This document shows positions 23,923 to 32,257 of a DNA stretch of 43,831 nucleotides, in pieces. The DNA comes from JAFALX01 sp050734185 (GTDB taxonomy: Bacteria; Chloroflexota; Dormibacteria; Aeolococcales; Aeolococcaceae): NCBI GenBank assembly GCA_050734185.1, contig JBOHUE010000137.1:1-43831 (forward strand), written 5' to 3'. The position numbers and the translations under genes are program-made. The notes under the pieces were generated by a model. The model saw only the letters and a list, made by a program, of their open reading frames with translations, searched no databases and had not been told where the DNA came from. Every line of letters starts with the position of its first letter. The stretch's first letter is position 1.

Positions 23923-24996
23923 ATGAACCAGAAGGCTGCAACACCGGCCCTCGATCCGCCGGCGACGCCGTCGAACGGCGGCGTTGCAACAGCTGCCCCG
24001 GCGATCGAGCGATCCACCATGTCAGCAGTCGTTCAGGACAGCTACGGATCGCCCGACGTCCTCGTTCTCCGAGAGGTCGCCCGCCCCGCCGTGGCAACCA
24101 GCGAGGTGTTGGTCCGAGTCCGAGCCGCGGGGGTCAACATCGCTGACTGGGCGATCACCGCCGGTCTCCCCTTCATAGCGCGGCCGGTGTACGGGCTGCG
24201 CACGCCGAAGAATCCGATCCGCGGTACCGACGTTGCCGGCGTGGTCGATGCCGTCGGAGCGGCCGTCACCCGGTTCAATCCGGGGGACCGGGTCTTCGGG
24301 TGGTGCAAGGAGTTGGGGGGTGCCTTCGCGGAGTTCGCGTCGGTTCCCGAGGCCGCGCTGCAACCGATTCCGGCCGCTATGACGTTCGAGCAGGCCGCGG
24401 CCGCGCCGATGGCCGGATGTGTCGCTCTTAAGGCGGTGCGCGACGTGGGCAGCGTTGAACCCGGTCAGCGGGTCCTTGTCAACGGCGCGTCGGGAGGCAT
24501 CGGCACCTTCGCCGTGCAGATCGCAAAGGGACTCGGAGCCCACGTCACTGGCGTGTGCAGCGCGAAAAACGCGAATCTGGTGCGATCCCTGGGCGCTGAC
24601 GAGGTCATCGACTACGGCGAGCAGGATTTCACCGAGACGGGCGAACGCTACGACTTCATCCTCGACAACGTGGCCAACCATCCGCTGTCACGGCTCACGG
24701 CCGTGCTCACACCGACCGGAACGCTCGTGCCCAATGGAGGGCAGTTCGAGAATCACTGGTTTGCGGGCGCGGGTCGCGTCATTCGCGCGCGGATGTCGTC
24801 ACGGTCTGGAGGGCGGAAGCTCCTGACCTTCGTACTGTCTCCGAAGACTGCGGATCTGGACGGCCTGAGGAACTTGATGCAAACGGGCACCGTCACACCG
24901 GCCATCGACGGAACGTACCCGCTCGCGAACGCGGCGCAGGCTGTCGCTCGAGTGGGCGGCGGACATGCTCGGGGAAAGGTAGTCGTCACCATGTGA
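23923..24996 (+). CDS. NAD(P)-dependent quinone-oxidoreductase-like dehydrogenase (MDR family)
   Basis: A 357-residue zinc-free medium-chain reductase. After a variable 33-residue tail it reads VVQDSYGSPDVLVLREVARP, RVRAAGVNIADWAITAG, PIRGTDVAGVVDAVGAAVTR, and the NADPH loop VNGASGGIGTFAVQIAKGLG, with VCSAKNANLVRSLGADEVID after the second strand. The absence of catalytic zinc ligands and the ASGGIG motif place it with quinone oxidoreductase / enoyl reductase-like enzymes; the substrate is unknown. ATG 23923 is preceded by AAGGAG at 23912-23917, which decides the start over an upstream frame extension. Base composition here is somewhat lower in GC than in the histidine operon. Confidence 0.88.
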   Translation: MNQKAATPALDPPATPSNGGVATAAPAIERSTMSAVVQDSYGSPDVLVLREVARPAVATSEVLVRVRAAGVNIADWAITAGLPFIARPVYGLRTPKNPIRGTDVAGVVDAVGAAVTRFNPGDRVFGWCKELGGAFAEFASVPEAALQPIPAAMTFEQAAAAPMAGCVALKAVRDVGSVEPGQRVLVNGASGGIGTFAVQIAKGLGAHVTGVCSAKNANLVRSLGADEVIDYGEQDFTETGERYDFILDNVANHPLSRLTAVLTPTGTLVPNGGQFENHWFAGAGRVIRARMSSRSGGRKLLTFVLSPKTADLDGLRNLMQTGTVTPAIDGTYPLANAAQAVARVGGGHARGKVVVTM

Positions 24997-25001
24997 TGCG
25001 C

Positions 25002-25035
25002 CGGGTGGTGGGACTCTTTAGTGCGATACCACCCG
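25002..25035. terminator. Inverted repeat between convergent genes
   Basis: CGGGTGGT (25002-25009) and ACCACCCG (25028-25035) form an 8-base-pair stem with an 18-base loop containing the stop region of the ABC transporter gene. It lies just after the stop of the dehydrogenase gene. No T-run follows, so termination is inferred from position only. Confidence 0.35.
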
Positions 25036-26736
25036 ACAGCGCCGGCGCAGCAGCACATAGGTGCCCGCCAGGAACAACGCGAAGAATCCCGCCAACCAAG
25101 CCCAATACGCCACGGTCGGCAGCAGCCCGGCGTCGCCGTACGAGGCGAGCAGCGGCGGTCCCAGCGGCGATGCGCCGTGGGCGAAAATGGCCCGGGCTCC
25201 CAGGTCATGGCCAACAGCCTCGAACGCCCACCGCGCCGGCTGAATGACACTGATCGCCACGCCCACCCCACCCATCAGGTTGACGGGCAACACCGCTCCC
25301 GAGAAGAGCACAGCGGGAAAGCAGAGCATCGGCAGCGCCAGCGTCGCCTGCACCGGATTGCCTACCGCCGTCGACGCCAGCAGGCCCAGGCAGAGCGCTG
25401 CTGCCGACAGCAGCGACAGCGTCACCCACAGCTGCGCGTAAATCGTGATGCTGTCCGCGGGCAGCCTGCCGAAGAGTCGCATCGCGCCGAGCATCGCGAC
25501 GTTGACGACCAGCAGAAACGGCAACAGAACCGCCACCTTCGCCATGAGGTAGGCGCCCAGCTTGAGCCCCACCATGCGCTCGCGCGAGACGATGGCGCGC
25601 TCTGTACAGATCTGCAGCAGCCCATACGTCAGACCGAAGAAGAAGCTGGCGAAAACCACCCAATAACCGATCTGAATCATCGCCGTGGGGCTGGGACTCG
25701 CGAGATCGAATGCCCCGGGCTGGAAGAGCAGCGTGTACATCGCGATGACCGCGATCGGCGAACCGACAAGGATCGCCAGCGTCAGGCGATTGCGCACGAT
25801 CGTTTCTGCACTGCGCTGCGTGGAAACCAGCCACTGCCGTAGCCAGCTCGCGCCACGCCGTGGTTCGGCGACCGAGCCGGCGGCCGGCGTGTCCGCACCG
25901 CTGACATCCAAAGGCGCGCGCTGCTCTGCGAATCGACGTGCCAACTCTTCGGGCGAAGCCGCTTCGTTCAGGCGCAGGTAGACATCGCTGACGTGCGTCG
26001 CCCCGAAGTAGCGCAGGGCGGCATCGGGCGTGCCCTCGAACGCGAGCTGACCGCCGCCGGCAAGGAACACCACGCGGTCGCACATCAGGAGATCGGGTGG
26101 CGAGTGCGTGGTCAGCACCACCGTAGCGCCCTCCTCATTAGCGAGCTTCCGCAGCACCTGCATCAGCTCCGCGCCGGTGGCGGGGTCGAGTCCCGATGTG
26201 GGTTCGTCGAGGAAGAACACGTGAGGCTTGGCGAGCAGCTCGACCGCGATGCTGGCCCTCTTGCGCTGACCGCCGCTCAACGCACCGACGCGCAGTCGCG
26301 CACGACCCTGCAAGTCAAGCGCGCGCATCGCATCATCGGCTGCGGCATCGAACTCCGCCGCAGTCGTTGACGCCGGCAGTCGCAGCCGCGCCGCATAGCG
26401 GAGCGTTGACCGCAGCGGCAACTCGGCATGGATGATGTCGTCCTGGGGGACGTATCCGAGGGCGCTGCGAAAGATGTCGATGTGCGAGTAGAGGTCGACC
26501 GAGTCGAAGTGCACCGCGCCGCTGTCCGCGGGCCGAACCCCGGCAAGCGCCTCGAGCATCGTGGTCTTGCCCGCGCCACTGCCCCCGGCGATACCCACCA
26601 CCTCGCCGGGCGCGAGGCTCAGCGAGACGTCCGCGAGAATCGTCACCGACCCGACGCGCCGCGTCAGTCCGCGCGCATCGATGCGCACGCCCCGTTGCGG
26701 CTGCGACGCGGGTGCTTCGTCGTACGCCTCGTGCAC
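25018..26736 (-). CDS. ABCG-type transporter, ATPase fused to ABC2 membrane domain
   Basis: A 572-residue half-transporter with the nucleotide-binding domain first, as in ABCG/White proteins. The ATPase has Walker A AGGSGAGKTTMLEAL near residue 50, the signature VGALSGGQRKRASIAVELLA near 153, Walker B VFFLDEPTSGLDP near 173 and the H-loop VLTTHSPPDLL. The C-terminal half (about 310-565) has six hydrophobic segments, including AILVGSPIAVIAMYTLLF and a re-entrant FSGAVLPVNLMGGVG loop. It should work as a homodimer in the membrane; lipids, drugs or pigments are possible cargo. The start is GTG 26736. Its stop lies close to the end of the convergent dehydrogenase gene. Confidence 0.9.
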   Translation of the reverse strand: MHEAYDEAPASQPQRGVRIDARGLTRRVGSVTILADVSLSLAPGEVVGIAGGSGAGKTTMLEALAGVRPADSGAVHFDSVDLYSHIDIFRSALGYVPQDDIIHAELPLRSTLRYAARLRLPASTTAAEFDAAADDAMRALDLQGRARLRVGALSGGQRKRASIAVELLAKPHVFFLDEPTSGLDPATGAELMQVLRKLANEEGATVVLTTHSPPDLLMCDRVVFLAGGGQLAFEGTPDAALRYFGATHVSDVYLRLNEAASPEELARRFAEQRAPLDVSGADTPAAGSVAEPRRGASWLRQWLVSTQRSAETIVRNRLTLAILVGSPIAVIAMYTLLFQPGAFDLASPSPTAMIQIGYWVVFASFFFGLTYGLLQICTERAIVSRERMVGLKLGAYLMAKVAVLLPFLLVVNVAMLGAMRLFGRLPADSITIYAQLWVTLSLLSAAALCLGLLASTAVGNPVQATLALPMLCFPAVLFSGAVLPVNLMGGVGVAISVIQPARWAFEAVGHDLGARAIFAHGASPLGPPLLASYGDAGLLPTVAYWAWLAGFFALFLAGTYVLLRRRCRVVSH

Positions 26737-26886
26737 GTGTTGACCTCGGCTTCCCGCACCTCAGCGGTCGGGTTGAGCTGGCATGGTACCGCTCGCTTTT
26801 GACCACGCATCCTGGGCCTGTCCGCCTGAAGCCGTTCTCGGGTACCATCCGCGCGACGTATCGGCGGGGGCTTTCGGAGCGGAAGC

Positions 26887-27471
26887 ATGGCGGCAGAGCG
26901 CACTCGTCATCGATTGGGCGGCCTGGGGTGGCTGGCGGCTGCAGGGGCCACGCCAGCGTTTGTTTTGCTCACCGCCTGTGGCAGCACCACATCCACGTCG
27001 CCGTCGAGTGCGGCTACGACGCCGGCGCCGGTGTCGACACCGGTGCCAACACTTGCAACCGCCGCCGCGTCAGCGCAGTGTCCGACCAGCGCACGGGTGG
27101 GAGCTGCGCTCGGCGGCCTGACCCTCCCGAGCCCGGTTGCCGCCAGCGGAGGCGGGACCGCGACGCTTCCCCCAGGGGCGGCCGAAATCACGTGCAACTA
27201 CCACGCTGCGACCTACAACGTGCTCGTTCAGATCCTCACGGACGTCGACCCGTCGACGACGATGGCGATGTTCACCGCTCGCTTTCCGGCCGCCGCCCAG
27301 ACGGTCACCGGCGTGGGCGACCAGGCGCGCTCGTTCGTGGTCCCGCTCGACGCCGGTCGCGACAACGAGGCTGTGGTCGCGACCAAGGGCAGGACACTCG
27401 TGGCGGTGACGGCGACGTCGACCCCCGCGACGCTTGCGCAGGTCGGGGCGCTGGTCAACCAGCTGCTCTGA
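26887..27471 (+). CDS. Predicted lipoprotein of unknown function
   Basis: A 194-residue exported protein. The N-terminus MAAERTRHRLGGLGWLAAAG leads to a lipobox LTAC with Cys31, so it should be lipid-anchored outside the membrane. A Ser/Thr/Pro-rich linker (about 32-60) precedes a small domain with Cys64 (SAQCPTSARVGAALGG) and Cys102 (AAEITCNYHAATYNVLVQIL), which probably pair. The pattern resembles sensor-like actinobacterial lipoproteins such as the DUF3558 group, but I cannot assign it. ATG 26887 is preceded by GGAGCGGAAGC. It is divergent from the ABC transporter gene across 150 bases. Confidence 0.7.
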   Translation: MAAERTRHRLGGLGWLAAAGATPAFVLLTACGSTTSTSPSSAATTPAPVSTPVPTLATAAASAQCPTSARVGAALGGLTLPSPVAASGGGTATLPPGAAEITCNYHAATYNVLVQILTDVDPSTTMAMFTARFPAAAQTVTGVGDQARSFVVPLDAGRDNEAVVATKGRTLVAVTATSTPATLAQVGALVNQLL

Positions 27472-27678
27472 TGGCCCTGCCCTCGCGTGCGGGGGCACAC
27501 GGGACAAACGTTTTCAGCAGCGCGCACGCAGACGTCTTGCGTCCGATCACCTGTCGTCGAGGCCTGCACATCGAGCAGCTTTGGATAACCCACGCCCCAG
27601 CCCCAAGCCCTTTGCTATCGACAGCCGTACCGCTCTCGCCCGACGGCGAGCCGCGAGGTGGGCCGTACACTCTCGGTC

Positions 27679-29991
27679 ATGGTGGGCAGGGTCACTGCGA
27701 CCAGGGGGAACCTACCTGCCGAGCTGACAAGCTTCATCGGAAGGCGACGCCAGCTCCAAGAGGTCAAGTCAGCTCTCTCCACCGCTCGCCTGGTAACCCT
27801 CGTGGGTCCGGGTGGTGTCGGCAAGACCCGTCTGGCGCTCCGGGCCGCAACTGACCTTCAACGGGCTGTTCGCGACGGCGTCTGGTTGGTGGAGCTCGCC
27901 GCTCTAGCCGATGAGGAACTTGTCGCCAAAACAACGCTGGCCTCGCTGGGGCTCCGCGATGAGTCGAGCCGTTGGCCGATGTCGAGGCTGATCGACCACG
28001 TCGCCACGAAGAAGTTGCTGCTCATCCTGGACAATTGCGAACACCTTGTCGACGCCTGCGCGGTGCTCGCAGATGCCGCGCTCCGAAACGCACACGAGCT
28101 GCGGATCCTGGCAACTAGCCGGCAGCCCCTCGGAATCGCCGGAGAGAAGGTAATCCCCGTTGCACCCTTGTCGGTGCCGGACGCCGCAGGGCCAACGACG
28201 CTGGAACGTATCGCTCAGGCTGAGGCTGTTTCGCTCCTCGTCGAGCGCGTCGGCGAGGCCGGACGGACGCTCCAACTGACCAATGACAACCAGGCGGCGG
28301 TTGTCGAGCTGGCGCGGCGCCTCGACGGCATCCCCCTGGCCATCGAGCTTGCCGCCGTGCGCTTCCGCACGCTGGGGGTAGATCAGGTGGTCGAGCGACT
28401 GGATCACCGTTTCCATCTGCTCGTCGGGGGAAGCAGAACCGCAGCCCCTCGCCAGCAGACGCTCGAGGCAACTATCTCCTGGAGCCATGATTTGCTCGGG
28501 TCCGACGAGCAAGCGGTGTTGCGCCGCCTCTCGGTCTTTCCTGGCACGTTCAGCCTGGAGGCGGCCGAGTACGTCTGCAAGGGCGGGACAGTTGGACCCG
28601 GCGGCGTGTTCGATGCGCTCTCCGCGCTCGTCGAGCGCTCGTTTGTCAACTGTGAAGCAACGAGTGGAAGCGCACGCTACCGGCTGCACGAATCCATGCG
28701 CGAGTTCGCGCTGCTGCGGCTTGTCGAGGCCGGAGAGGAGGGTCTCGCGCGACACGCGCATCTCTCCTTCTTCGCCGAAATGTGCTGGCCGGCCAGATTC
28801 GACCACGGGCGGGCCGACGGCGAGCCGACTATCGAGTCGTTGAGCGCTCTGGACCGCGAGGCGGACAACCTGCGCGCCGCTCTCCGGCAATGTTTGGTGG
28901 ATCCTGAGGGCGCCGACGTCGGCCTGGCGATGGTCGCCGGTCTCGGGCGCTACTGGGCGAACCGAGCATTGAGCGAGGGTGTCCATTGGAGCGATGCTCT
29001 GCTGCGGCAGCGTGGTAGCGACGAAGCTGTGCGAGGCCGCGCGCTGTACGTACGCGGCGAGCTAGCGGTGACGCAGGGCGATCACATCGCGGGTCTCGGA
29101 GTTGTCGCGGAGGCCGGCGCGATCGCACGTCGCTTGAAAGATGACTCGCTGCTCGTGCGGACCCTCGCGATCCAGGCGGCTCTGCAGGTCATCGCCGGCG
29201 AGTTGCCTGGCGCTCGGCTGTCGTCGGCGGAGGCCAAGGCATTGGCCGATTCTTTGGGCGATGACATGTCCTTCATTGCGGCTGCTCAGTCGGAGGCATT
29301 TCTCGCATTCATCGACGGCGACTTCGTGCGAATGCGGGACATCGGCCTCGACGCGGCGGCGCGGTGCAGGCAGCGCAACGAGCTGTACATGCTCAGCACC
29401 CATCTCACGAGCGCGGGAACAGGGTCGTTGATGCTCGGTGAGCATGCTGCGGCCGAGCAATCTTTGATCGGCGCACTGCGCGCAACGTTGGCCGTCGACG
29501 ACCGACCAGGCCTGGTGCTTCGCGTTGAGACGCTCGCCTGCAATGCGGCGAGTGCCGGTGATAATCAGCGCGCCGCAAGGCTCCTCGGGGCAGCCGAGAT
29601 GCTGCGCAAGGACGGCGGTTACGAGGTGAGTCCGTTTACACGCCTCCAGTTGGAGCAGGCGAATGAACTGGCGAAGGGCAAGCTCGGCGAGGGCACATTC
29701 AAGGCAGCATTCGATGCAGGGACGCAGCTCGATCGTGAGGCAGCGATAGCGCTCGCTCTCGGAACCAATGTTGAGCAGTCACGCCGCGTGATCGCGAAGC
29801 GGGCCGATCCGCTCGGCAAACGGCAACGGGAGGTCGCCGAGCTGATTGCCCAGGGCTTGAGCAACAAGGAGATCGCGACTCGCTTGTTCCTGTCCGAGCG
29901 GACCGTGGAGACTCACGTCTACAACACCCTGAACAGGCTCGGTTTCAGTTCCAGGGCCCAGATTGCCGCCTGGATATCGACGACGGCGTAA
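27679..29991 (+). CDS. LuxR-type transcriptional regulator with N-terminal ATPase domain
   Basis: A 770-residue regulator of the large STAND-ATPase/LuxR type. It opens MVGRVTATRGNLPAELTSFI, then Walker A TLVGPGGVGKTRLALRAA at residues 41-57, Walker B KLLLILDNCEHLVD near 112-125, a GIPLAIELAAVRFRTL segment, and a long helical-repeat region (about 380-690) with TPR-like composition. The C-terminus (about 705-765) is a LuxR helix-turn-helix: KRQREVAELIAQGLSNKEIA and LSERTVETHVYNTLNRLGFS. Such proteins activate transcription upon binding an inducer and ATP. ATG 27679 has no ribosome site but has TACACT seven bases upstream. The likely target is the adjacent DUF4386 gene, whose promoter region carries a CTACGT repeat; this link is inference. 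Confidence 0.9.
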   Translation: MVGRVTATRGNLPAELTSFIGRRRQLQEVKSALSTARLVTLVGPGGVGKTRLALRAATDLQRAVRDGVWLVELAALADEELVAKTTLASLGLRDESSRWPMSRLIDHVATKKLLLILDNCEHLVDACAVLADAALRNAHELRILATSRQPLGIAGEKVIPVAPLSVPDAAGPTTLERIAQAEAVSLLVERVGEAGRTLQLTNDNQAAVVELARRLDGIPLAIELAAVRFRTLGVDQVVERLDHRFHLLVGGSRTAAPRQQTLEATISWSHDLLGSDEQAVLRRLSVFPGTFSLEAAEYVCKGGTVGPGGVFDALSALVERSFVNCEATSGSARYRLHESMREFALLRLVEAGEEGLARHAHLSFFAEMCWPARFDHGRADGEPTIESLSALDREADNLRAALRQCLVDPEGADVGLAMVAGLGRYWANRALSEGVHWSDALLRQRGSDEAVRGRALYVRGELAVTQGDHIAGLGVVAEAGAIARRLKDDSLLVRTLAIQAALQVIAGELPGARLSSAEAKALADSLGDDMSFIAAAQSEAFLAFIDGDFVRMRDIGLDAAARCRQRNELYMLSTHLTSAGTGSLMLGEHAAAEQSLIGALRATLAVDDRPGLVLRVETLACNAASAGDNQRAARLLGAAEMLRKDGGYEVSPFTRLQLEQANELAKGKLGEGTFKAAFDAGTQLDREAAIALALGTNVEQSRRVIAKRADPLGKRQREVAELIAQGLSNKEIATRLFLSERTVETHVYNTLNRLGFSSRAQIAAWISTTA

Positions 29992-30140
29992 TGGTTCTCG
30001 GCGCGCGAACCTCGTCCGCGGTCCTTGCCCTTAAAGATTCCGACCATCTGGAAGAACACTGAGGCGTCACGTGCTGCTCGCCCTGGTCGCGTGCCCGTAC
30101 GTGGGCTCCGGCGAGAGGGAGTTGAATAACGGCGGCGACT

Positions 30141-30157
30141 CTACGTGCCGCCTACGT
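30141..30157. promoter_or_regulatory. Direct repeat CTACGT-N5-CTACGT, candidate activator site
   Basis: CTACGT at 30141-30146 and 30152-30157 start exactly 11 bases apart, one helical turn, just upstream of the predicted -35 region of the DUF4386 gene. The adjacent LuxR-type regulator is the obvious candidate ligand. Binding is not shown. Confidence 0.4.
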
Positions 30158-30169
30158 ACTCCCACGGAT

Positions 30170-30196
30170 TTGATCGTTGCGGACCCTTCCTACGCT
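30170..30196 (+). promoter_or_regulatory. Weak predicted promoter for the DUF4386 gene
   Basis: TTGATC (30170-30175) and TACGCT (30191-30196) have a short 15-base spacer, a feature of activator-dependent promoters. The CTACGT repeat would lie at about -62 to -46 relative to a start near 30203. The rest of the 243-base interval 29992-30234 shows no gene. Confidence 0.35.
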
Positions 30197-30234
30197 AACG
30201 GTCATCGCATACACAGCTAGTCGCAGGAGATCCG

Positions 30235-30993
30235 ATGATCCAAGCCATATCGCCCAGCCGTACCACCAGCACGCGCGCAGTCGGTGAATCGTTGAAGACG
30301 CGTCTCACGACGGGCTCCCGCAAGACCTATTCCAGGCTGATCGCAGCGCTCTTCGTGTCGGGGTTCCTCGTCTACGGAATTGGCGCCGCAATGACGTCCT
30401 CCGTGACCAGCGCCCCGAACTTTCTCGGCAGCCTTTCCGCGCACACGATAATCCTCGTCATCGGGGCCGCTCTGATGCTCACGAACACTCTGGTGGATGT
30501 CGGCAAAGGAGTGCTGTTCTTCCCAATTCTGAGGAAGCACAGCAAGAGGGCCGCACTTGCCTACCTCGCAGCGGTGATCGTCGAGGTAGTGCTCCTGGAC
30601 GCCGGCGTATTTGCTCTTCTTATGCTTGTCCCCCTGAGTAATCAGCACAGTGTTGTTGCTGGAGCTGCCACCGCACTCGTCCACGCTAACGCCATGGCGT
30701 ACCAAGTCGGCGAGATGTTTCTCGCGGCCGGTTCCATCGCCCTGTGCGCGCTGCTATTCCGGACCCGCCTGATCCCCCGATGGCTGTCCATCTCGGGCTT
30801 GATCGGCTACCCGATCCTCCTCGCGGGCGCCGTCGCTGAGGTCTTCGGGATCCACATCGGGCTCGCGCTCACGGTGCCCGGCACGTTCTTCGAACTGGCG
30901 CTCCCGGTCTGGCTCTTCACCAAGGGCTTCCAGCGCGAGGCCTACGCCGGAGACCTCGCCCCTCGGCTCAACTTGCGCAGAGACGCGGCCTAG
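30235..30993 (+). CDS. DUF4386 family membrane protein
   Basis: A 252-residue protein with about six hydrophobic segments near residues 35-55, 65-85, 104-128, 135-155, 160-178 and 180-220. The ALMLTNTLVDVGKGVLFFPI motif with FPILRKHSKRAALAYLA, the AYQVGEMFLAAGSIALCALL helix and the LIPRWLSISGLIGYPILLAG helix are typical of DUF4386 proteins, whose function is unknown. ATG 30235 follows GCAGGAGATCC, a good ribosome site. It follows the LuxR-type regulator on the same strand and probably has its own promoter with a phased CTACGT repeat. Confidence 0.85.
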   Translation: MIQAISPSRTTSTRAVGESLKTRLTTGSRKTYSRLIAALFVSGFLVYGIGAAMTSSVTSAPNFLGSLSAHTIILVIGAALMLTNTLVDVGKGVLFFPILRKHSKRAALAYLAAVIVEVVLLDAGVFALLMLVPLSNQHSVVAGAATALVHANAMAYQVGEMFLAAGSIALCALLFRTRLIPRWLSISGLIGYPILLAGAVAEVFGIHIGLALTVPGTFFELALPVWLFTKGFQREAYAGDLAPRLNLRRDAA

Positions 30994-31055
30994 GCTTGGT
31001 TTCAGAATGGGCTGAGTCTCGGGCGACTCTTTCGACACCAGGGCGAGGGTGCGAC

Positions 31056-31907
31056 ATGACCGACACGGCGACCACCGGTTCGGATGGCTGGCAGCAGCTC
31101 GCCGAGCGGCTGCTTACCCACAACAATCCATTCGGCCCGGAGACCGAGACGATGCTCTCGCTCGGTCGCGTACCCAATGGGTGGGAGGACGCGATCCGGA
31201 TCGCCGACGGCTGGCATGTTGTCGGCAGCTCGGCCCGTGGTTACTCCGACGGCCGCATCGTGCGCATCGACATCGTCATCGACGCCGTCGATTCGGCTGA
31301 CGATCTCGTTGAGAGCTACGGCGCCCTGCTCGATGATTCCGGCTGGTCGCCGTTTGAGGAGCCGGCACGGGTGCGGGCCGTGTTCAGCTCATCTAACGCG
31401 CTGGAGTCGCGACGCAGCTTCCGGCGCGACGAGCTGGCTATGCACGTGACTGCAATCGAGAGTCCGGGCCGCCCCACCGACGTGCGCCTGCTCATCGACA
31501 CAGAGCACGTCAGCGGCATGGCTCGCGGGCACCGTGGTTTCCCGCCCGGCGCCGAGCTGATGCCCCAGCTGCGGCTCCCCGAAGGCGTGATGGTCCGCCG
31601 TACTGGTGGTAGCGGTGGAAGCGATCACTACGAACAAAATGCGAGCGCTGACACGAGAATCCCGGTGGCTGAGATCGGAGTGGGCTTCGCCGAGCAGCTC
31701 AGCCGCTTTGGCTGGACGCGCATCGCCGAAGGCGACGACCAGTTGCTGGCTTGGAGTTCGTGGCAGCTGCCCGACCCGGCGTGGCGCGGAGTCGTGCTCG
31801 TGATGAGACCGTTTCACGAGGGTCCGCTGCGACTATCGGTACGCGTTGAACGCTCCTCAGCAGCCGCCGACGCGGCTGCATCATCAATCTCGCGCAGCGA
31901 GCGATGA
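31056..31907 (+). CDS. Hypothetical protein
   Basis: A 283-residue, mostly soluble protein I do not recognise. It reads as genuine protein throughout, with acidic character and regular hydrophobic spacing: GWQQLAERLLTHNNPFGPET, WEDAIRIADGWHVVGSSARG, GRIVRIDIVIDAVDSADDL, and near the end WRGVVLVMRPFHEGPLRLSV. Two similar strand patterns, around residues 65-130 and 195-270, suggest a duplicated alpha/beta unit. There is no signal peptide or membrane helix. ATG 31056 follows GCGAGGGT, which favours it over an upstream in-frame start. It lies 62 bases after the DUF4386 gene and may be co-transcribed with it. Confidence 0.6.
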   Translation: MTDTATTGSDGWQQLAERLLTHNNPFGPETETMLSLGRVPNGWEDAIRIADGWHVVGSSARGYSDGRIVRIDIVIDAVDSADDLVESYGALLDDSGWSPFEEPARVRAVFSSSNALESRRSFRRDELAMHVTAIESPGRPTDVRLLIDTEHVSGMARGHRGFPPGAELMPQLRLPEGVMVRRTGGSGGSDHYEQNASADTRIPVAEIGVGFAEQLSRFGWTRIAEGDDQLLAWSSWQLPDPAWRGVVLVMRPFHEGPLRLSVRVERSSAAADAAASSISRSER

Positions 31908-32120
31908 CGTGAGGCGATAGTGGCCGGGAGGCAGAACGAAATTGAATTCTGCATTGATGCCGACGCTCTGCTTCGCGGCAACATTCGTCGGAAAGATCGC
32001 AACAGAACTGCCCGGAGCGGTTGAATGCCACGTAACCTCTCCCCCTTCGAGATCGTTACGACAGCTGCAATCCGGGGTTTGCTCCGCGACCAGACTGACA
32101 GTGAAGTCTGGGTCGCTATT
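31884..32120 (-). pseudogene. Startless open frame abutting the tRNA-Gly 3' end
   Basis: Directly downstream of the tRNA an open frame runs for about 78 codons to TGA at 31884. The translation looks protein-like and low in arginine, for example GGEVTWHSTAPGSSVAIFP and NAEFNFVLPPGHYRLTSSL, unlike antisense noise in this genome. It contains no ATG, GTG or TTG of its own; the only start lies inside the tRNA. The stretch is visibly lower in GC than its surroundings. It may be a fragment of a beta-sandwich protein left by a past insertion at the tRNA. The last 24 bases overlap the end of the opposite-strand hypothetical gene. Confidence 0.3.
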
Positions 32121-32195
32121 TGGAGCGGGAGACGGGGCTCGAACCCGCAACTTCGACCTTGGGAAGGTCGCACTCTACCGTTGAGTTACTCCCGC
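32121..32195 (-). tRNA. tRNA-Gly (anticodon CCC)
   Basis: The minus strand folds as a complete cloverleaf: acceptor GCGGGAG with CTCCCGC, D arm ACTC/GAGT with AACGGTA in the loop, anticodon stem CGACC/GGTCG with loop TTCCCAA giving anticodon CCC, and a T arm with the GTTCGAGC loop. The discriminator base is T, as expected for glycine tRNA, and the CCA tail is encoded. It reads GGG codons. It lies 62 bases downstream of the acyl-CoA synthetase gene on the same strand. Confidence 0.96.
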
Positions 32196-32257
32196 AATCA
32201 GCCATAACTCTAGCGCCGCGGCCTGAACCAGCGACTCGACGTGCGCACCCAGGCTGA

